From: Anaerolineales bacterium UBA877
Lineage (GTDB): Bacteria > Chloroflexota > Anaerolineae > Anaerolineales > Villigracilaceae
Reading direction: 5' to 3'
Length of the DNA: 31,215 nt
Assembly (NCBI GenBank): GCA_002294405.1
Contig: DBFP01000055.1
Location: 32,453-63,667 of the forward strand
Both the position numbers and the translations under genes were made by a program. Below are positions 17,507-25,899 of the stretch, one piece after another. The notes below the pieces were generated by a model. It was given only the letters and a program-made list of their open reading frames with translations, did no database searches and was not told where the DNA came from. Positions within the stretch are counted from its first letter, which is position 1. Each line of letters opens with the position of its first letter.

Positions 17507-18718
17507 CTATTCCGACCAGTCAATTGGATTGTATGCTGGCAATTCGCACCGCAGAGGAACATCGGTACGATACCCCAAGGCGTATCCCGCCTGCAATAAT
17601 TGGTGGATCTCACTGGTGCCTTCGTAAATTACCGCCCCTTTCGAATTACGCAAATACCGCTCAACATTATATTCATCACTGAATCCGTATGCGCCGTGAA
17701 TCTGGACCGCTTCGTTAGCCGCATCATTTGAGGCATCTGTGGCGAACCATTTCGCAAGGGATGTTTCGCGTGTATTTCGCTTCCCCTGGTTCTTCATCCA
17801 TCCCACTTGCAAATACAGCAAGCGCGCCATCTCGTATGCTTGCACCATTTTGGCTATCTTTTGTTGAACGAGTTGCATCCTGGCGATCTCACGACCGAAG
17901 GCGTGTCGTTCTTTGGAATACTGGAGGCTCGCTTCCAAACTAGCCCGGATCAACCCGGTGGCTCCGGATGCCACGGTATATCGACCGTTATCCAGGCAGC
18001 TCATGGCAATCTTGAATCCCTCCCCCTCCTCACCGATTCGATTTGAAACTGGTACATGCACATCCTGAAAGGCGATCCAGCCTGTGGAGCCGGCTCGGAC
18101 TCCCAATTTTCCATGGATATCACCTGTAGTAACACCTGTTCTATCCAGTTCAACCAAAAAGGCTGAAAGACCATCATGAGGATCCCTGGCGTCGGGGTTT
18201 GTACGACCGACCCAAAGACAGTGATGTGCCTTTGTCGCCAGTGAAATCCACATCTTCTCACCGTTCAATATGTATTCTTCGCCATCTCGACGTGCTGTAC
18301 TTGTAATCGCGGATACATCCGAACCAGCTCCGGGTTCGGTCAGTCCAAAACATGCAATCTTATTCCCTTTCGCCTGGGGCTTTAAGAATCGTTGCTTCTG
18401 GTCTTCATTTGCCCACTGGAATAATGCCATGCTGTTCAGTCCAACATGGACCGACATTGCCACCCGAAGGGAGGTGTCGACCACTTCCAATTCCTCGCAC
18501 GCCAACCCGAGGGAAATATAATCCATCCCCTGACCCCCGTATTTTACCGGGAGGCAGATACCCAAAATACCCAACTCGCTCATTCTGGGTAAGACGAAAT
18601 CCGCCATTTGTTGCTGGCGGTCACTTTCCTTGATGACAGGCGCGACTTCCTTTTGTGCGAACTCGCGAACCATTTTTTGTACCATTTGGTGTTCTTGGGA
18701 TAGGGAGAAATCAATCAT
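17507..18718 (-). CDS. Acyl-CoA dehydrogenase
   Basis: A 403-residue FAD enzyme that oxidises an acyl-CoA to the 2,3-enoyl-CoA and passes electrons to ETF. The FAD/substrate motif LTEPGAGSDVSA and the catalytic base E366 in VIYEGTSEIHQLL are present, as are ERHAFG and QIHGAYGF near the C-terminal helical domain. It is full length. Chain-length or branched-chain specificity cannot be read from sequence. No other beta-oxidation gene is near, so it stands alone. ATG 18718 has no Shine-Dalgarno, but TATAAT ends six bases upstream, which predicts a leaderless mRNA. The gene diverges from an SdpI-like gene through overlapping promoters. Confidence 0.95.
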   Translation of the reverse strand: MIDFSLSQEHQMVQKMVREFAQKEVAPVIKESDRQQQMADFVLPRMSELGILGICLPVKYGGQGMDYISLGLACEELEVVDTSLRVAMSVHVGLNSMALFQWANEDQKQRFLKPQAKGNKIACFGLTEPGAGSDVSAITSTARRDGEEYILNGEKMWISLATKAHHCLWVGRTNPDARDPHDGLSAFLVELDRTGVTTGDIHGKLGVRAGSTGWIAFQDVHVPVSNRIGEEGEGFKIAMSCLDNGRYTVASGATGLIRASLEASLQYSKERHAFGREIARMQLVQQKIAKMVQAYEMARLLYLQVGWMKNQGKRNTRETSLAKWFATDASNDAANEAVQIHGAYGFSDEYNVERYLRNSKGAVIYEGTSEIHQLLQAGYALGYRTDVPLRCELPAYNPIDWSE

Positions 18719-18724
18719 GGGACC

Positions 18725-18733
18725 ATTATAGCA
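18725..18733 (-). promoter_or_regulatory. Extended -10 promoter of the acyl-CoA dehydrogenase gene, likely leaderless
   Basis: On the minus strand TGCTATAAT (18733-18725) is a perfect extended -10 element. It ends six bases before ATG 18718. No -35 match is visible, as is common with extended -10 promoters. Confidence 0.6.
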
Positions 18734-18749
18734 AGATAATGTATCATAG

Positions 18750-18758
18750 TGCTATAAT
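18750..18758 (+). promoter_or_regulatory. Extended -10 promoter facing the SdpI-like gene
   Basis: TGCTATAAT lies at 18750-18758 on the plus strand and is the exact mirror of the element at 18725-18733. The expected start of transcription falls at the 12-bp palindrome TTTCAATTGAAA (18760-18771), which could be an operator. Confidence 0.5.
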
Positions 18759-18803
18759 TTTTCAATTGAAATATCCTGAATGTAATATTGCAGGAGGCAA
18801 TAA

Positions 18804-18905
18804 TTGTTTTTTCAATTTGAATTTCGTCGTGTTGCGCAGGGGAACTTCCTAAAACCCTCTACTTTCTGCGATGAGATGGATTCTACGGATCGGATAAAAA
18901 AATGA
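18804..18905 (+). CDS. Possible 33-codon leader ORF ahead of the SdpI-like gene
   Basis: A short frame starts with TTG 18804, six bases after a perfect AGGAGG (18792-18797). It encodes about 33 residues beginning with two phenylalanines and ending in a charged tail. Its stop TGA overlaps the ATG of the next gene as ATGA, the usual layout of translational coupling. The SdpI-like gene has no good ribosome site of its own. The peptide resembles nothing I know, and TTG is a weak start, so it may only serve to load ribosomes. Confidence 0.4.
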   Translation: MFFQFEFRRVAQGNFLKPSTFCDEMDSTDRIKK

Positions 18906-19231
18906 CAATCTTGGTATACCTTTTCATATTAAGCGGGGTCCTTATCAGCGCCCTTTCTATACCCATGATAACGAATAAAATTCCTCCAAATGGGTTGTAT
19001 GGATTCCGGGTGAAAAAAACCATGGAAGATCCCAAAATATGGTACCCGGTTAATGCGTATAGTGGAAAATGGTTGCTGGCAATTGGTATAGTGACAATAC
19101 TTGCTGCTGCAGGCTTTTATTTCATTCCCGGGATTTCGATAGATGTTTATGCATATGTAGTTTTAGGGGTTTGGGTGGTGGTATTTTCCATTGCCGTATA
19201 TAGGTCGGTCAGGTATATGAATTCCCTATAA
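18902..19231 (+). CDS. SdpI-family small membrane protein
   Basis: A 109-residue protein with three hydrophobic segments (about 2-22, 57-77, 82-102). Between the first two lies the SdpI-family signature: NGLYGFRVKKTMEDPKIWYP followed by VNAYSGKW. In Bacillus, SdpI gives immunity to the SdpC toxin and is controlled with the repressor SdpR; most other members have unknown roles. No SdpC or SdpR homologue is adjacent here, so an immunity role is not shown. The ATG is fixed by an upstream in-frame stop at 18872-18874. It overlaps the stop of a possible leader ORF. Confidence 0.85.
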   Translation: MTILVYLFILSGVLISALSIPMITNKIPPNGLYGFRVKKTMEDPKIWYPVNAYSGKWLLAIGIVTILAAAGFYFIPGISIDVYAYVVLGVWVVVFSIAVYRSVRYMNSL

Positions 19232-19292
19232 TTGTTGCGTACTTTGCAGGATCAAAATTCTCAGCGGCCTGATTATTAATCCCCGGATTAAA

Positions 19293-22241
19293 TTACTCTT
19301 GAAACGAGATGCTGACAATCTCATGTCCACGCACCTTAACCAAAAAACTGCCTTCTTTATCCGGTTTTAACACATCTTGTTTGTCCTCGGCCAAATTGAC
19401 TTTTAGCACCTGCCTGAAAGACTTCCAGGGTCTGAAGGAAACCTGGATATCCTCCCCAGTGATGTTATAACCTCGGACCAGCCAACCTTTTTCATTCTCG
19501 CACTGCTTAATTGCACTGACGATAAATGTAGAAGGTTCGACCCTGATAAATGAACAGGACGTCGGCAGGATTCCTGGGTGAAGGCTGGTACCAACCATGC
19601 GCATGGGAATCTCAAACGAATATGCCTGTTGATATGCATTCTCCCAATAACCGCTGTGCGGAATAATGGAATAATCAAACGTCCAGGTTCCGGGCATTTG
19701 CGCGCCGGGGGTTTCCAGGAACGGACCTGCGTGACCTTTACGGGTGGAGAAATCATCCCGCGATAACCAGCCAACGCAGCGAAGAAGAGTTACGGCAATT
19801 TCAGCTTTTCCAGACTTATTTTTCAAAACTTCTACTTCGGTCAGGCCGCGGTTGGCAATGGTCAATCCTGCCTTTCCATCTGATATGCTAGAGAAAGCAA
19901 GTTGTGGAACTTCGGGCCTGGGCTGCTCCACCCAGGTTTCATTGAAAGGTGGAATGCCGATGGTCCGCTTAACCACTTCGAAGTGCCCGTCGTGGACTCC
20001 AAATTCTGTTGTGAAAGGAGCGGGGAAGTGAACCCTTAATCGATGGTCATGTGCCAGGTTTGTGACGGTGCTGCGGATATCAACACGTGGGATTCCATTG
20101 GACAAAGTAATGGTGGATGTTATTGGGATTACCTTATACTCCCTTGCCCGTGCTTGCCGGTTTTGAGAGAGGGATTTTGGAGTTAAGATTTCCAATTCCA
20201 TCGTAAGAGTCTGCGATACCGGACCGCGCTCGATGCCGACGTGCTTTAATCGTGCAGATATTAATTTGTCTGTGACAGGAGGGGCATAGTTGTATTCATC
20301 ACCACCATCTCCACCATCCACGAATCGGTTCAATCCTTTGTAAAAGATCCCTGTCCGTTTGTCATGAACCGAAAGGGTGCTGTCATTCTGTGCTTCAAGA
20401 ATAAAAAGATCGTTTTCTATTTTATATGGCGGTTGGGCATATCTCTTCCGAGGTTTCAGATTGTAAATTAAAGGCACGCGTGCCAGGGGCAGCAACATCT
20501 TAATCAACGGGTTGGGACTTGCGGAAGGTTTTTCTTCTCCATTTCGGGAACGGACCCAAAATGTCCGATACCCATGACCTGGAACATTGGGGACAGTAAA
20601 TAATACCTGCGCAGTAGACATGGACCGGGCATGGACATGATAGGTTGTGATAGTTGGATCAGAGAAGTACCCAGCGACTTCTTTTTGTCCGGCATTCCAG
20701 GCGGCGAGATTAGGTTCTCCGCCCTCCGCCAGGATGGCTTCAATGAACACTTCTTCGTTCAGACGATGGATATTTAGACCCTGGACAGTCATACCAGCAA
20801 CACGCCCTTCATTGATATTATTGAAAGCGGATTGTAAACCCTTGGAGTCGACAGTGATATTGATTATTTCATGATTTCCAAATCCCCGTTGTTGATAAGG
20901 CAAAGGTATGCCGTTTTCATCCACCAAGTCAAATTCACCGATATCGGGAGGCAGCTGTATGTTTGCAGCGACCAAATCTGTGCGCATAAATGACGATGGA
21001 TTAAAAATCAAGATAGCCGATCGATCTTTATTTCCGGATATAGGGCTGGTGTCTGAATACAACCCACGATGGGTTTTTACATTTGCAGCGATACATTCAA
21101 GGCTTTGCGCCGCAAGTTCCTCGCCAACCTGATCAACCTGATCAAAGCGAACCTTCATTTCCTCATGTACTTGGTCAATTGAACAGCCACAGATTGAATC
21201 GTGGGGGTGGTTTTCCATCAGCAGTCTCCAGGTTTGTCGAATTAAGGAGGAAGGCTGATGGATGATGGATAAAGGAACAGGTTGTACATTATCATCACAC
21301 AGCTGATCTGCGAAAGTGCTAAACGGCTCTACCCATTTCAGTAAAAGGGTTTCGCAGGTGTGATTTCGTTGTTTGATCCACATTCGGGTTGAGAGAACGC
21401 CTGGAAGAAGGTGCATTCGTTTGGATGCCCGCAACTCACCCGCAATCGTCTGGAGGTTGGTATTTTGTTTTTTTATTGAAGCATTTAAGGATGCCACATA
21501 AATTGGAAGAGTCGAATGGACCACGTGCGATTTAGTCAGCATCTCATCCGAATACGCAATTGCTTCAGAAGTGTTGCGGGGTGGTTCCATATGGTCGGTG
21601 CCATACATGATAAGCAGATCAGAGGTCGCTGAATATGGAGCCAAAACATCGGCTTTTTCACCGATCATTTTAGAAAAGCGGGGGAGGTTTTCAGCGGGTA
21701 AATCAGCCCCGTTTCCATACCCTTCGCGTAGATAGGCCATAAGAACGCGCGATCCGTCTGGAGCCTGCCACCAAAATTCTGTTGGTCCGTCCTCGACACC
21801 CCTCCAGAGGCAGGCAGTTTCCATCCCAAACCCACGCAGGATCTGAGGAATTTGCCCAATGTGCCCGAACGAATCGGGCATGTAACCAATCATCATTTTA
21901 GGACCAAACTTGCGGGCTGTCCGCTCCCCCTGGAGCAAGTTACGGATGTGGGCTTCTGGACCAACTAAAAACATATCAGGCAGAATATGCCAGGGACCAA
22001 TAATAATCCGACCTTGCGAAATTAGTTTACGCAGGAGTTTCTCGTTTTCTGGACGCATGAATAAATAATCATCGATAACAATGGTTTGACCATCAAGCAT
22101 GAAGTATTTAAAATCCCGGTCATGCTCAAGGATGTCGAGCATTCCATCCACCAATTGGACGAGTTTGAGCCGAAACAATTGGAAAGGCAAATACCATTCA
22201 CGATCCCAGTGTGTATGTGAGATAATATGGATATTGCGCAT
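19293..22241 (-). CDS. GH38 alpha-mannosidase
   Basis: A 982-residue glycoside hydrolase family 38 enzyme that removes alpha-mannose from glycans or mannosides. Zinc ligands H11 and D13 are in HTHWDREW, the nucleophile D123 is in GYMPDSFGH, and the later zinc histidine H347 is in HPHDSICGCS. The C-terminal half is the usual beta-rich mannosidase region. There is no signal peptide, so it works on imported or cytoplasmic substrate. ATG 22241 is chosen with GGAG five bases upstream; a GTG at 22247 would overlap the stop of the upstream gene as GTGA. It is the last of three tightly joined genes after the flippase-like and alpha/beta hydrolase genes. Confidence 0.95.
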   Translation of the reverse strand: MRNIHIISHTHWDREWYLPFQLFRLKLVQLVDGMLDILEHDRDFKYFMLDGQTIVIDDYLFMRPENEKLLRKLISQGRIIIGPWHILPDMFLVGPEAHIRNLLQGERTARKFGPKMMIGYMPDSFGHIGQIPQILRGFGMETACLWRGVEDGPTEFWWQAPDGSRVLMAYLREGYGNGADLPAENLPRFSKMIGEKADVLAPYSATSDLLIMYGTDHMEPPRNTSEAIAYSDEMLTKSHVVHSTLPIYVASLNASIKKQNTNLQTIAGELRASKRMHLLPGVLSTRMWIKQRNHTCETLLLKWVEPFSTFADQLCDDNVQPVPLSIIHQPSSLIRQTWRLLMENHPHDSICGCSIDQVHEEMKVRFDQVDQVGEELAAQSLECIAANVKTHRGLYSDTSPISGNKDRSAILIFNPSSFMRTDLVAANIQLPPDIGEFDLVDENGIPLPYQQRGFGNHEIINITVDSKGLQSAFNNINEGRVAGMTVQGLNIHRLNEEVFIEAILAEGGEPNLAAWNAGQKEVAGYFSDPTITTYHVHARSMSTAQVLFTVPNVPGHGYRTFWVRSRNGEEKPSASPNPLIKMLLPLARVPLIYNLKPRKRYAQPPYKIENDLFILEAQNDSTLSVHDKRTGIFYKGLNRFVDGGDGGDEYNYAPPVTDKLISARLKHVGIERGPVSQTLTMELEILTPKSLSQNRQARAREYKVIPITSTITLSNGIPRVDIRSTVTNLAHDHRLRVHFPAPFTTEFGVHDGHFEVVKRTIGIPPFNETWVEQPRPEVPQLAFSSISDGKAGLTIANRGLTEVEVLKNKSGKAEIAVTLLRCVGWLSRDDFSTRKGHAGPFLETPGAQMPGTWTFDYSIIPHSGYWENAYQQAYSFEIPMRMVGTSLHPGILPTSCSFIRVEPSTFIVSAIKQCENEKGWLVRGYNITGEDIQVSFRPWKSFRQVLKVNLAEDKQDVLKPDKEGSFLVKVRGHEIVSISFQE

Positions 22242-22243
22242 AG

Positions 22244-23104
22244 TCACTCCGAAAGTAATTGAAATAAAATTTCTTCCCAGTGTGGAAAAAGCAAAAGATG
22301 AGCTTCTCCTTCATAAATTGTTGATTTACTTCCGGGGATTTTATTTGCCATGGAGCGAGCCATCGCAATCGGAACCTGGTTGTCGGCTGAACCGTGCCAC
22401 AGGTGAACCCGGGTGTTTATCTGTTCCAATGGAATACCCCACGGACGGGTAAGCAATCGGGCGTCCCAACCCAAACCCCGCAGGCCGGGTCTGAAAGCTT
22501 CAATTTCAGACTGGATGCAAATCTCTCTAATTCCCGGGTGGGATAACTGGTCTCTGTCTGCTGCAGGTCGTTGGCGGTTACCGCGGTTCATCTCTGCTGC
22601 GGGATCATCCCTTCGACGATGATAGAAAATCCATATGAGGATCTGCCAGAGGGGCCACGGAGTAAAGGACCCAACTATTAATCCCATCTTATTTGTAACG
22701 GACATGGCTGACGATAAATCAAGGGTTTCTCTCGATCCCGCTCCGGAAATAATGGCTGCTGCCCTAACCCTGCCAGGAAGCAGATATGTACAGGCTAAAG
22801 CATAGGGCGCACCCCCTGAATGGCATATTATGGAGAATTGATCCAATCGCAGAGCATCTGCCAACTGCGTAATGTTGTCCGGCCAATCCAGGACTCTGCG
22901 ATTGGGTTGAAAAGAAGATTCGCCATAACCCGGACGGTCCACGCAAATTAGTTTCACCCCCATCCGGGCAGTGATTTCATCCGGCGGTCGGAAATAACGG
23001 GACCCGGGGGTTCCATGGAAGAAGAATATCGGTTTTCCGTGCGAATCACCATATTCTGCATATGCCAATTTGAAACCATTTTTCAAGGTAATAAATGCAG
23101 TCAT
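22244..23104 (-). CDS. Alpha/beta hydrolase
   Basis: A 286-residue alpha/beta fold hydrolase. The oxyanion motif is FFFHGTPGSRY, the nucleophile is S96 in CHSGGAPYAL, the acid is D241 in HGSADNQVP and the base is H269 in GEAHLLLF. The residue two before the serine is cysteine rather than the usual glycine. No signal peptide is seen. The substrate is unknown; small-molecule esters or epoxides are typical for this family. A hydrophobic cap (about 150-165) lies between core strands. It starts four bases after the flippase-like gene and ends two bases before the mannosidase ATG, so the three are surely one transcript. Confidence 0.9.
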   Translation of the reverse strand: MTAFITLKNGFKLAYAEYGDSHGKPIFFFHGTPGSRYFRPPDEITARMGVKLICVDRPGYGESSFQPNRRVLDWPDNITQLADALRLDQFSIICHSGGAPYALACTYLLPGRVRAAAIISGAGSRETLDLSSAMSVTNKMGLIVGSFTPWPLWQILIWIFYHRRRDDPAAEMNRGNRQRPAADRDQLSHPGIREICIQSEIEAFRPGLRGLGWDARLLTRPWGIPLEQINTRVHLWHGSADNQVPIAMARSMANKIPGSKSTIYEGEAHLLLFPHWEEILFQLLSE

Positions 23105-23108
23105 GGGA

Positions 23109-25679
23109 TTATAACTTCACCTTTTCCTCGGTCAGGGTTCTCGCTTCCAGCATTGCTTCTGAACGGATGGTTATTGGAAATCTCCCATTTATTGGACTGA
23201 TGCGGGCACCCAGGGATGTTGGTTCATAGATTCCCCAGCGAGTAAGCCAGCGAACTCTGCCAGTCAAGTCTACGGCCGCCTTTAGTTCAGCTAATGTTTC
23301 TTTATCCCACCCGCCACACAGTCCATATAGGAACATGTACAGAGGAAAACTGGGCAGGATGCCAATAAAGAAGATAATTACACTGGTTATCTGGTCGGCT
23401 TTCCAAATAAGATTGCACATAACCAACAGGATCGCGTAATGGGCTGCACCTGCAAACAGAGGTGCGATGAGCGACTGCCATATAAAAAACCTTTGTGGAA
23501 AGCATACCTTATGGTTAATGATATAGGCGGCTATACCCTTGGAAAACAATCCAACAAAGTATGCAATGATCAGACCGGTGACCTGGAATTTTGCAATCAG
23601 GAAAAATGCCAGGGTTACGCGGATTATCTGTTCCGAGAAAACCAGGATGGATTTAAGCCAGGGCTTATTGGCACCCAGTTGAACATTGTCGCCCACCCAG
23701 GAGGGGAACTGCACCGCACCCCAGACGGTTAATGGGATGACGTAAATTGCAGCACGGTGAAATTCGACCGTAGTAGAGCCAAGAATGAATTTTGGGGCCA
23801 CAGCCAGCAGGACGGCACCGATAAACGCGCTGGTCAGGCCGTTATACTTGTATGCCATTACGCTGTAATACTGGCTCAATAATCGCTTCCCGTTGGATAT
23901 TGCTTCTGAGATGGCTGGCATGACCCCGTCATTGAGAGTTTGGGTTACATTAAATGCAAAGATAAAATTCTGTGCCAATCCCCAGTTTCCCCAGATCTCG
24001 GCGTAATTGATCAGTCGGGTTTGAGTGATGGCTATTTCCATTGCCTGTCCGAATGACCAGGCAGCCGAACCAAGCATCTCAAAAACGCCGAACTTGAAAC
24101 TACTCTTGACCACCTCCCAGTCAAAATGTGCCAGGAAAAGGATGCGGGAGTTATACCCAACCCTTCGATAAAGCCAAATGCCGATGAGAAAAGATAACAA
24201 TTCGCCTGCGTAAGCTGCGATGCCCAATCCCAGAAGTCCTCCCATCGCTCCACCAAAGATTGGATGAGCCCGCCCCCAGGTGAACATTATGATTACAAAA
24301 ACTGGCTGAACAAGCATTGGTAGAAGCACATTCAAAGCAATGTCGAGCAACCGGCTGTAATCGAGACGCTGGAATCCGGTCAACGCATGGCGCATCACCT
24401 GATAAAAACCTGGAATTTGAATGAAGGAATGGATTATGACACTCCAGGCATATAATGCATAAGCGGACCTCGGAGCGAAGGTACTCGTAAGACTTATAAC
24501 CAAAGCGACCTGTATCGCACCCGATAATGCCTGCCACCAAACAAAAACCTGTCCATATTGGATTCCTTTCCTTGGGTCATGGACTCGATATTCTGATAGA
24601 TATTTAATGAACGCGATACTGGTCCCCATGTCAAAGAAGGTCCAGGCAAGATTGAAAAATTGGGTGACACGCCCCCAGATACCCAATGCCTGTGCCGAGG
24701 GAAGAATGGTGGGCAGGACGAGGTTCTGATAAATGATGAGGGGAATGAACAAGACCAAACCAATGCTCAACGCCACGAGAAATCCACCCAACGGACGGTG
24801 GAAACCAACTTCTTCCCATTCGGTATTCGCTTCGCGAGACTCGAATTTGGCGCGATCGGATACAATTTCATCCAATTTTTCGGGGTGTTTCAGACTGTAG
24901 CGCCGTATCAAGAAAAATGTTCCAAAAGTTGTAATTATCATCAGCCCCATGACGACGAGCAGGATGTTGCGTTCGGCAGAATGTGGGACAGGGGAGATTG
25001 GATAATCAGCAAATGATAGTGGATCCAGTCCTCCAGCTCGTTCCACAAGATGGTAGATCAGGTAGTTAAAGTAAGCCCATTCCTGGATTTGGGGATTATA
25101 TGAGGCCGTATTATGCGTTTGTGAGTCGATATAATTTGTCAGGTACGCGTTGAAGAAAAATACATTTGGTCGATTACCTTCCCACAGAATCCAATCACCA
25201 CTTTCATAAGCACTTACCAGCGGTTGCACGGAAGAAAATTGAGTACTTGTCTCCGAACGTTCTCTAATTTGCGGTGCGCCGTTCCAAATGATATCTTTAA
25301 CCAATGGATCGTCAATTTTTATTTCCGTCAAACTGACTGCATCGTCCTTTTTGACCAGATTGAGGGGGATGCCGCTGACAGTTTCCACATCTGTCGCTGT
25401 CATGCCGGGACCAAATATCAGAACAAGTCCTGCACCACGCTGGACTTGGACTGCGACCAATTGCGGATTAATTATTATGCCATTAAGAACGATTACATCC
25501 GCTTGGGCGGCATCACTAACAAATATGAATGTTCCCTTTGGGGCAATGGTCATTGCGGTGTATACGCTGTTATTCTTTGGCCCCGAGTAAAAAACTCGAA
25601 TCGAGTTATTGGCTGAAACAGGAAAAGCCAGAAAAAAGAACATGACAAACGATAAGAATGCTATAAGACTTCGCCGCAT
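23109..25679 (-). CDS. Flippase-like (MOP superfamily) membrane protein with exported N-terminal domain
   Basis: An 856-residue protein. A signal peptide (residues 1-23, ending VSA) leads to an exported alpha/beta domain of about 220 residues. This domain looks like a glutamine-amidotransferase-like fold (DVIVLNG, AGLVLIFGPG), but no catalytic triad was identified. A first membrane segment at about 250-273 and a charged cytoplasmic linker follow. From about 320 to 800 there are roughly a dozen hydrophobic segments in the pattern of polysaccharide flippases (RfbX/MATE type). The last 55 residues are soluble. The start is fixed by AGGAGG six bases upstream; a start at 25745 is rejected because that site and the signal peptide favour 25679. 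It should move a lipid-linked glycan or related molecule across the membrane (inference). It is the first gene of the hydrolase-mannosidase unit. Confidence 0.75.
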   Translation of the reverse strand: MRRSLIAFLSFVMFFFLAFPVSANNSIRVFYSGPKNNSVYTAMTIAPKGTFIFVSDAAQADVIVLNGIIINPQLVAVQVQRGAGLVLIFGPGMTATDVETVSGIPLNLVKKDDAVSLTEIKIDDPLVKDIIWNGAPQIRERSETSTQFSSVQPLVSAYESGDWILWEGNRPNVFFFNAYLTNYIDSQTHNTASYNPQIQEWAYFNYLIYHLVERAGGLDPLSFADYPISPVPHSAERNILLVVMGLMIITTFGTFFLIRRYSLKHPEKLDEIVSDRAKFESREANTEWEEVGFHRPLGGFLVALSIGLVLFIPLIIYQNLVLPTILPSAQALGIWGRVTQFFNLAWTFFDMGTSIAFIKYLSEYRVHDPRKGIQYGQVFVWWQALSGAIQVALVISLTSTFAPRSAYALYAWSVIIHSFIQIPGFYQVMRHALTGFQRLDYSRLLDIALNVLLPMLVQPVFVIIMFTWGRAHPIFGGAMGGLLGLGIAAYAGELLSFLIGIWLYRRVGYNSRILFLAHFDWEVVKSSFKFGVFEMLGSAAWSFGQAMEIAITQTRLINYAEIWGNWGLAQNFIFAFNVTQTLNDGVMPAISEAISNGKRLLSQYYSVMAYKYNGLTSAFIGAVLLAVAPKFILGSTTVEFHRAAIYVIPLTVWGAVQFPSWVGDNVQLGANKPWLKSILVFSEQIIRVTLAFFLIAKFQVTGLIIAYFVGLFSKGIAAYIINHKVCFPQRFFIWQSLIAPLFAGAAHYAILLVMCNLIWKADQITSVIIFFIGILPSFPLYMFLYGLCGGWDKETLAELKAAVDLTGRVRWLTRWGIYEPTSLGARISPINGRFPITIRSEAMLEARTLTEEKVKL

Positions 25680-25716
25680 CGAAGACCTCCTGCTGAATAG
25701 GAATTTCCTTCCTGCG

Positions 25717-25735
25717 ACCCGGCATAAACCCGGGT
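25717..25735 (-). other. GC-rich hairpin in the flippase-like gene leader
   Basis: ACCCGG and CCGGGT pair around a seven-base loop, 38 bases upstream of the flippase-like start. No T tract follows on the minus strand. It may lie in the 5' untranslated region or end transcription from the GH1 gene weakly. Confidence 0.3.
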
Positions 25736-25798
25736 AATCACCCACAGGAGGATACCTTTAAAAATGAAGATAGAGGATTTGATAATTAGTTGAAACTG

Positions 25799-25811
25799 AA
25801 ATCATGGGTTA
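25799..25811. repeat. 13-bp motif, copy 1, upstream of the flippase-like gene
   Basis: AAATCATGGGTTA occurs here, 120 bases before the flippase-like start, and again at 27389-27401, 140 bases before the GH1 start. Both copies have the same orientation relative to the minus-strand genes, as expected of a shared operator. Confidence 0.4.
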
Positions 25812-25899
25812 CGATCCTTGTCAGGAGAAGACATCCAAATAAGGGCGGAATATCGCTGGAAATCGAGCGAGATGCCTGCCAAAAAAAGTAAACCATTCC

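Noticed and set aside
18902..19231. SdpI-like gene as part of a toxin-immunity system
   Set aside because: No SdpC-like toxin or SdpR-like ArsR repressor is next to it; the 33-codon ORF upstream does not resemble either.
19276..19291. Palindrome TTAATCC/GGATTAA between the convergent SdpI-like and GH38 genes as a terminator
   Set aside because: The stem is only seven pairs with a two-base gap, AT-rich at the base, and lacks a T tract on either strand.
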